A DNA stretch of 64,000 bases from Anaerolinea thermophila UNI-1. Its GTDB lineage: Bacteria > Chloroflexota > Anaerolineae > Anaerolineales > Anaerolineaceae. Of the stretch, positions 59,269 through 64,000 are shown piece after piece (position 1 is the first letter of the stretch; each line of letters opens with the position of its first letter). The notes beneath the pieces are model-generated. The model searched no databases. It saw only the letters and a list, made by a program, of their open reading frames with translations, and was not told the DNA's origin. The position numbers were made by a program, and so were the translations under genes. The stretch is from assembly GCF_000199675.1 (NCBI RefSeq), contig NC_014960.1, positions 3,348,001 through 3,412,000 on the forward strand. The letters run 5' to 3'.

Positions 59269-61134
59269 ATGGGAAAGATTATTGGCATTGACCTGGGAAC
59301 GACCAACAGCGTGGTGGCGGTGATGGAAGGCGGCGAGCCGGTGGTGATTACCACCGCCGAAGGTTCGCGCCTGTGCCCTTCGGTCGTGGCGTTTACCAAA
59401 AACGGCGAGCGGCTGGTGGGACAAACCGCCAAACGGCAGGCGGTCATTAACCCCGAAAATACCGTGTACTCCATCAAGCGCTTCATGGGACGGCGTTTTA
59501 GCGAAGTAGAAACCGAGCGCAAGATGGTGCCTTACAAGGTGGTGGAAGGTCCGGCGGGCGATGCGCGGGTGTTCGTCCCGCAAACCAACCGCGAGTACAC
59601 CCCGCAGGAAATTTCGGCGATGATTCTGGCAAAACTCAAAGCCGACGCCGAAGCCTACCTGGGCGAGAAAGTCACTCAGGCGGTGATTACCGTGCCGGCG
59701 TATTTCAGCGACAGCCAGCGGCAAGCCACCAAAGACGCCGGGAAGATTGCCGGACTGGAAGTCCTGCGCATCATCAACGAGCCGACCGCGGCGGCGCTGG
59801 CTTACGGTTTGGACAAGAAAAAGAACGAGAAGATTCTGGTCTTCGACCTGGGCGGCGGTACGTTCGATGTTTCCCTGCTGGAAGTAGGCGATAACGTCAT
59901 CGAGGTGCGCGCCACCAACGGCGATACCCACCTGGGCGGCGATGACTGGGATCAGCGCATCGTCAACTGGGCGGCGGATGAGTTCAAGAAAGAACAGGGC
60001 ATTGACCTGCGGCAGGACCGTCAAGCGCTCCAGCGTCTGCGCGAAGCCGCCGAAAAAGCCAAGATTGAACTCTCCAGCATGATGGAGACGGAGATCAACC
60101 TGCCCTACATCACCGCCGACGTCAACGGACCCAAGCACCTGCAACTGCGCCTCTCGCGCGCCAAATTCGAGCAGTTGACCGCCGATCTGGTGGAACGCAT
60201 GCGCGGACCGGTGGAAGCCGTCCTGCGCGATGCCAAACTGAGCCCTTCGCAGGTGGATGAGATTGTGCTGGTGGGCGGTTCAACCCGCATGCCCATGGTG
60301 CAGGAATTTGTGCGCCGCATCTTCAACAAAGAACCCAACAAGAGCGTCAACCCCGATGAGGTGGTGGCAGTGGGTGCCGCCATCCAGGGCGGCGTGCTGG
60401 GCGGCGAGGTGAAGGACGTCCTCTTGCTGGACGTGACCCCGCTCTCGCTGGGCGTGGAGACGCTGGGCGGTGTGATGACCGTACTCATCCCGCGCAACAC
60501 CACCATCCCGGTGCGCAAGTCGGAGATCTTCTCCACCGCCGAGGATAACCAGACGGCAGTGGATGTGCACGTCCTGCAGGGCGAGCGTGCCATGGCGGCG
60601 GACAACATCAGCCTTGGGCGCTTCCGCCTGGAAGGCATCCCGCCGGCTCCGCGCGGTATACCGCAAATTGAGGTGACCTTTGACATTGACGCCAACGGCA
60701 TCCTCAACGTGACGGCCAAGGACAAAGCCACCGGCAAGGAACAGCGCGTGACCATTACGGCTTCGACCAACCTGAACAAGAGCGACATCGAGCGCATGGT
60801 CAACGAGGCGCGCCAGCACGAAGCCGCTGACCGCCGCCGCAAAGAGGTGGTGGAAGCCCGCAATCAGGCGGACAACGCCATCTATCAGGTGGAGAAACTG
60901 CTCAAAGAGCGCGGCGATGCCGTGCCTGCCTCAACCCGCGAGGACATCCAGGCGAAGATCAACGACCTGCGCCAGGCGATGAGCGGCGAGGATGCGGAGC
61001 AAATCCGCAACCGCATGCAAACCCTGACACAAGCCGCAGTGGCACTGCAAAGCGTGCCGCAGGGTCAGCCTGTGGGCGGCGCCGGTGGTGACGGCGCGGG
61101 CGAAGTGGTGGAAGGCGAGTTCCGCGAGGCGTAA
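59269..61134 (+). CDS. dnaK: Chaperone protein DnaK (Hsp70)
   Basis: 621 aa, full length. ATPase domain with IGIDLGTTNSVVAVMEGG, VFDLGGGTFDVSLLEV and VLVGGSTRMPMVQ; the linker region has DVLLLDVTPLSLGVET; substrate-binding domain and helical lid follow, and the protein ends GEFREA. It folds and protects proteins with DnaJ and GrpE, whose genes are not adjacent. GAAAGGAGAGAGGAA precedes ATG 59269. No CIRCE operator is seen upstream. Strong terminator follows. Confidence 0.97.
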   Translation: MGKIIGIDLGTTNSVVAVMEGGEPVVITTAEGSRLCPSVVAFTKNGERLVGQTAKRQAVINPENTVYSIKRFMGRRFSEVETERKMVPYKVVEGPAGDARVFVPQTNREYTPQEISAMILAKLKADAEAYLGEKVTQAVITVPAYFSDSQRQATKDAGKIAGLEVLRIINEPTAAALAYGLDKKKNEKILVFDLGGGTFDVSLLEVGDNVIEVRATNGDTHLGGDDWDQRIVNWAADEFKKEQGIDLRQDRQALQRLREAAEKAKIELSSMMETEINLPYITADVNGPKHLQLRLSRAKFEQLTADLVERMRGPVEAVLRDAKLSPSQVDEIVLVGGSTRMPMVQEFVRRIFNKEPNKSVNPDEVVAVGAAIQGGVLGGEVKDVLLLDVTPLSLGVETLGGVMTVLIPRNTTIPVRKSEIFSTAEDNQTAVDVHVLQGERAMAADNISLGRFRLEGIPPAPRGIPQIEVTFDIDANGILNVTAKDKATGKEQRVTITASTNLNKSDIERMVNEARQHEAADRRRKEVVEARNQADNAIYQVEKLLKERGDAVPASTREDIQAKINDLRQAMSGEDAEQIRNRMQTLTQAAVALQSVPQGQPVGGAGGDGAGEVVEGEFREA

Positions 61135-61151
61135 GCCGGGCGGGAATCAGG

Positions 61152-61183
61152 AACGGGCGGGAGTGTTTCCCGCCCGTTTTTTT
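61152..61183 (+). terminator. Intrinsic terminator of dnaK
   Basis: Perfect stem AACGGGCGGGA/TCCCGCCCGTT followed by TTTTT. Confidence 0.93.
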
Positions 61184-61424
61184 CACCGCGAAGGGCGCAA
61201 AGGACGCGAAGAAAGAGAGTGTCATTGCGAAGGCGCAAAGCGCCCGAAGCAATCTCTTATATATACAAGCCTTGCGGGAGGTTGCTTACCCCGTTCGGGG
61301 CACTTTCGCTCGTTTCACTCGCTCGCAACGACACGATTGGGTGTCATCGGGAGCAAGCGCAGTGAGCGCGGCGACCTTTCACAAGGTGATAGAGAGAGGT
61401 TGCTTACCCCCTGCGGGGCGTGCG
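61183..61424. repeat. Family B and C repeats downstream of dnaK
   Basis: B copy TCACCGCGAAGGGCGCAAAG, then a C copy (GTCATTGCGAAGGCGCAAAG through CGAAGCAATCTC, 61220-61257), then further C-like segments with GAGGTTGCTTACCCC twice (61274-61292 and 61398-61411 region). The 290-base gap between dnaK and the PLP enzyme gene holds only these. Confidence 0.75.
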
Positions 61425-62660
61425 TTACAGTCCCTTCAGCGCCTGCTCCAGATCGGCGAGGATGTCTTCCACGTTCTCAATGCCCACCGAGAAGCGCACC
61501 AGCCCATCGGTGATGCCCACCGCCTGGCGCGCGGCTGGCGGCACACCCGAATGGGTCATGCTGGCGGGGTGAGAAATCAGCGAGTCGGTAGTGCCCAGGC
61601 TCACCGCCAGCGTCAGCAGGCGCACGTTTTCCATCAGGGCTTTGCCGGCTTCCAGCCCGCCCTTGAGTTCGAAGGAAATCATCCCGCCGAAGGCGTGCAT
61701 CTGGCGCTTTGCCAGTTCATGCTCAGGGTGACTGGTTAAGCCGGGGTAGTACACCCGCGAAACGGCGGGATGTTGTTCCAGCCAGGCGGCGACCTGCATG
61801 GCATTGGCGCAGTGGCGTTCCATGCGCAGTTCAAAGGTGCGCAGTCCCATCGAGGTCAGCCAGGTGTCGAACGGACCGGGGTTGCCGCCCAGCAGTTTGT
61901 TGGTAGCGTTCAGGTTCTTGTGGATGTACTCCACATGGCGGCTGACCACCGTGCCGCCCACCACCACACCGTGACCCGCCAGGTACTTGGTGGTGGAATG
62001 CACCACCACATCGGCGCCCAGGGTGAGCGGGCGCTGGCAGTAGGGGGTAGCAAAGGTGTTATCCACCATCAGCCAGGCGCCGTAGCGGTGGGCAATCTCC
62101 GCCGCGGCGGCAAGGTCAATGATGCCCATCGTGGGGTTGGCGGGCGATTCGGCGTATGCCAGCACGGCGTCAGGGTGCTCGCGGAAGGCGCGCTCCCAGT
62201 CCTCAGGCTGGGGATGGTTGAGCCAGACCACCTGAATACCGTACTGCGGAGCAAAATCGTGCAGAAAGGTGTAGGTCGCGCCGTAGAGGGCTTCCTGGGC
62301 AATCACCGTCTGACCGCCGCGCACCCGCGCCAGGATGGCAGTGGTGATTGCCGCCATGCCCGAAGAAAACATGCGCCCAGCCACAACTTCTTCCATGGGA
62401 GCATCGGGCTGGGCGCGCAGAAGGTCAATGCCTTCCAGCGCGGCAATCTTTGCCGCCGCCTGCCGGAAGTTGGGGTTATCGAAGCGGGTGTAGATGAAGC
62501 CATCTTCCTCGCCGCGGAAGCGCGCCGCGCCGGTGGCAACATCGGGGAAGCGGAAGGTCGAAGTCTGGAAGATGGGGTTGGAGTGGGCATCCAGAGGCGC
62601 TTCGCCCTCGCCCACATGGTTGACCAGGGTGCTGAGTCCGAATCGAGAAGGAAAAGTCAT
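61425..62660 (-). CDS. Cystathionine γ-synthase/methionine γ-lyase family PLP enzyme
   Basis: 411 aa. Cys/Met metabolism PLP family: the PLP lysine lies in VVHSTTKYLAGHGVVVGG, with MFSSGMAAITTAIL and YAESPANPTMGIIDL at the cofactor site and MTHSGVPPAARQAVGI near the C-terminus. Members act as cystathionine synthases or lyases, O-acetylhomoserine sulfhydrylases or methionine γ-lyase; the sequence does not decide. ATG 62660 (MTFPSRFGLSTL) has GGAG 4 nt upstream. A TGTTATACT box near 62700 serves this gene; the SDR gene diverges from it. Confidence 0.92.
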   Translation of the reverse strand: MTFPSRFGLSTLVNHVGEGEAPLDAHSNPIFQTSTFRFPDVATGAARFRGEEDGFIYTRFDNPNFRQAAAKIAALEGIDLLRAQPDAPMEEVVAGRMFSSGMAAITTAILARVRGGQTVIAQEALYGATYTFLHDFAPQYGIQVVWLNHPQPEDWERAFREHPDAVLAYAESPANPTMGIIDLAAAAEIAHRYGAWLMVDNTFATPYCQRPLTLGADVVVHSTTKYLAGHGVVVGGTVVSRHVEYIHKNLNATNKLLGGNPGPFDTWLTSMGLRTFELRMERHCANAMQVAAWLEQHPAVSRVYYPGLTSHPEHELAKRQMHAFGGMISFELKGGLEAGKALMENVRLLTLAVSLGTTDSLISHPASMTHSGVPPAARQAVGITDGLVRFSVGIENVEDILADLEQALKGL

Positions 62661-62740
62661 ACGGCTCCAATCTGAAACGGGATTTTTGAGTACAATGCCA
62701 GTATAACACAAGCAAATTTTCCCAAGGAAAGGTCAAACGG

Positions 62741-63505
62741 ATGGAACTGGCAGGAAAAACGGCATTGATTACCGGCGGCGCGGTGCGGGTGGGCAAAGCC
62801 ATCACCCTGGCGCTGGCGCGGGCAGGCGCGAATGTGGTCATCAACTACCACTCTTCCCAGGAAGAGGTGGTGAAAACGGCGCGCGAGGCGGAAGCCCTGG
62901 GAGTGCGCGCCCTGCCCATCCGCGCGGATGTAGCAGACCGCGCACAGGTGGAAACCATGGTGCGCGAGGCAGAACGTCAACTGGGCGGGGTGGATGTGCT
63001 GGTCAACAGCGCTTCGCCCTTCCTCAAGACGCCCTTCCCGGTACAGGACGAGCAGGAATGGGAGCGGTGGAAAAAGGTGCTGGATGTGCTGATTTACGGC
63101 TCGCTGTTCTGTGCCAACGCTGTGGCGCCGGGCATGAAACAGCGCGGCGTCGGGGTGATTGTCAATATTCTCGACCTGGTGCTCTACGAACCCTGGCGGG
63201 ATTTCACCGCCCACGCCATGGGCAAGACCGCTCTGCTGGCGCTCACCCGCCAACTGGCACTGGAACTGGCGCCCGGGGTGCGCGTCAACGCGGTAGCGCC
63301 GGGGGCGGTGCTGGCACCGGAGTACCTGAGCGAGGAACGCCGCGCCGCCATTGCTCAGCGCAACCTGCTGGGACGCTGGGGCAGAGCCGAGGACGTGGCA
63401 GAGGCGGTAGTGTTCCTGGCGCGCTCGGATTTCATCACCGGCGAGGTGCTGGTAGTAGACGGCGGCGAACGCTGGAATCGGCTGGCGGCAGACAGCGCCG
63501 ATTAA
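62741..63505 (+). CDS. SDR-family oxidoreductase with altered active site
   Basis: 254 aa. Rossmann cofactor motif TGGAVRVGKAI, structural Asn in LVNSASPF and PGxV-like ending (GAVLAPEYL). It resembles pteridine-reductase-like SDRs. The catalytic YxxxK is HAMGK (His for Tyr; codon CAC at 63212-63214), and the catalytic Ser position reads Asp (NILDLVLYEP). Lys is kept. It may be inactive, use another mechanism, or act on a ligand only. AAGGAAAGG precedes ATG 62741. Confidence 0.85.
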   Translation: MELAGKTALITGGAVRVGKAITLALARAGANVVINYHSSQEEVVKTAREAEALGVRALPIRADVADRAQVETMVREAERQLGGVDVLVNSASPFLKTPFPVQDEQEWERWKKVLDVLIYGSLFCANAVAPGMKQRGVGVIVNILDLVLYEPWRDFTAHAMGKTALLALTRQLALELAPGVRVNAVAPGAVLAPEYLSEERRAAIAQRNLLGRWGRAEDVAEAVVFLARSDFITGEVLVVDGGERWNRLAADSAD

Positions 63506-63507
63506 AA

Positions 63508-63539
63508 CGAAAAAGGCGGGTGCAACCCCGCCCTTTTCG
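63508..63539. terminator. Bidirectional intrinsic terminator
   Basis: GGCGGG/CCCGCC stem with A-tract on one side and T-tract on the other, between the convergent SDR and ferredoxin genes. Confidence 0.85.
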
Positions 63540-63555
63540 TCATCCTCAGAGGGAT

Positions 63556-63729
63556 TTATTTGGGACCGATGGCGCCGGTGGGGCAGACATCCACGCAGGA
63601 ACCGCAGTCCTTGCACTTTGCCTCATCCACCACGTAGTATTCGCCGTCCATGTAGATTGCGCCTTCGGGGCACTCGGTTTCGCAAGCGCCGCACTGAATG
63701 CAATCGTCCTTAGAAATTACGTGAGTCAT
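63556..63729 (-). CDS. Small 2[4Fe-4S] ferredoxin
   Basis: 57 aa with two CxxCxxCxxxC(P) motifs: CIQCGACETECP and CKDCGSCVDVCP. It is a low-potential electron carrier of the clostridial type. AAGGAG lies 6 nt before ATG 63729. Single gene, ending at the bidirectional terminator. Confidence 0.95.
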   Translation of the reverse strand: MTHVISKDDCIQCGACETECPEGAIYMDGEYYVVDEAKCKDCGSCVDVCPTGAIGPK

Positions 63730-63858
63730 GACACACTCCTTAAGGTTTGACGTCATCACAGCCCTGCGGCTGTGTTGTTTTCCGCCTGTAGCATACCCGA
63801 TTTTTGCAGAAAGAGTTCTTGTCAATTGTCACGCGTTTGAGCGTGAAATGTCACGACC

Positions 63859-64000
63859 TCAGCGCAGGCGCTCGACCATCCACTGCTCAAAAGCGGGCAG
63901 GTCCTTCCACGCCAGCGCACAGCGCGCCGCTTTGCCCTCGGGATGTACGCGGGTAAAGCCGGCTTCGTCCACGATGAGCGGCAGGGTGCGCATCTCCAGC
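63859..64000 (-). CDS. C-terminal end of an unidentified protein (5' partial)
   Basis: An open frame enters from the right edge on the minus strand and stops at TGA 63861-63859. The 46 visible residues read LEMRTLPLIVDEAGFTRVHP and end WMVERLR. No family is recognised from this piece. The gap 63730-63858 to the ferredoxin holds no other gene. Confidence 0.6.
   Translation of the reverse strand, partial: LEMRTLPLIVDEAGFTRVHPEGKAARCALAWKDLPAFEQWMVERLR

Noticed and set aside
62661..62740. SAM-type riboswitch before the Cys/Met PLP enzyme
   Set aside because: Only about 40 nt separate the TATACT box from the start codon, too short for a SAM riboswitch.

Overview
The window is 64 kb of a gene-dense, roughly 60% GC bacterial chromosome, with partial genes at both edges (2-124 and 63859-64000). 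Gene content and protein style suggest a Chloroflexota bacterium, most likely class Anaerolineae. The clues are a long TPR protein, a DUF4037/small-protein pair, NurA without HerA, a large secreted amylopullulanase, secreted proteins ending in an aromatic/Pro-Leu-Ile-Arg-like tail, start codons placed 6-8 nt after a TATAAT box, and intergenic REP-like repeats. This placement is inference from recalled family patterns; no 16S rRNA gene, tRNA, CRISPR array, intact transposon or prophage was seen.

Layout. 1-6.7 kb: a membrane LuxR/kelch regulator facing a NarL-type histidine kinase/response regulator pair, a DoxX protein, then an MFS transporter overlapping a histidine phosphatase. 7.0-10.3 kb: a fused alcohol dehydrogenase/Gfo-Idh-MocA oxidoreductase and an aldo-keto reductase. 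10.4-22 kb, all minus strand: a DUF4037 protein with a small partner, a PAS-GAF-GAF-HD-GYP sensor broken by a frameshift, a TPR protein, DNA polymerase I, and a receiver protein carrying a catalytically dead IS200/Y1-transposase-like domain. 22-27.4 kb: DUF2905 and GNAT operon, dipeptidase, ribosomal protein S1, HemN-like radical SAM protein. 27.4-27.7 kb: a non-coding gap with a well-formed small-RNA candidate. 27.8-35.2 kb: a minus-strand run nurA, HAS-barrel-like, DUF6391, holA, then a very large secreted M23-like protein. 35.3-41.6 kb: SIMPL lipoprotein, surE, a bifunctional penicillin-binding protein, thioredoxin/TPR co-chaperone. 41.8-49.9 kb: a 1710-aa amylopullulanase, an AT-rich membrane protein and a HEWTH zinc protease. 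50-64 kb: yacL-like/cysS/rlmB operon, CPBP protease, lipoprotein, serC, larE, MESH1-like HD hydrolase, HigBA toxin-antitoxin pair, dnaK, a transsulfuration-type PLP enzyme, an SDR with an altered active site, and a ferredoxin.

Most genes are housekeeping or ordinary accessory genes. The items most worth a second look are: (i) the receiver-transposase fusion beside polA in a region rich in REP-like repeats; (ii) the minus-strand small RNA with a CU-rich anti-Shine-Dalgarno segment; (iii) six leaderless-looking gene starts; (iv) the frameshift in the HD-GYP sensor; (v) the Tyr-to-His change in the SDR catalytic position. All motif and coordinate statements come from reading the sequence; no database search was run.
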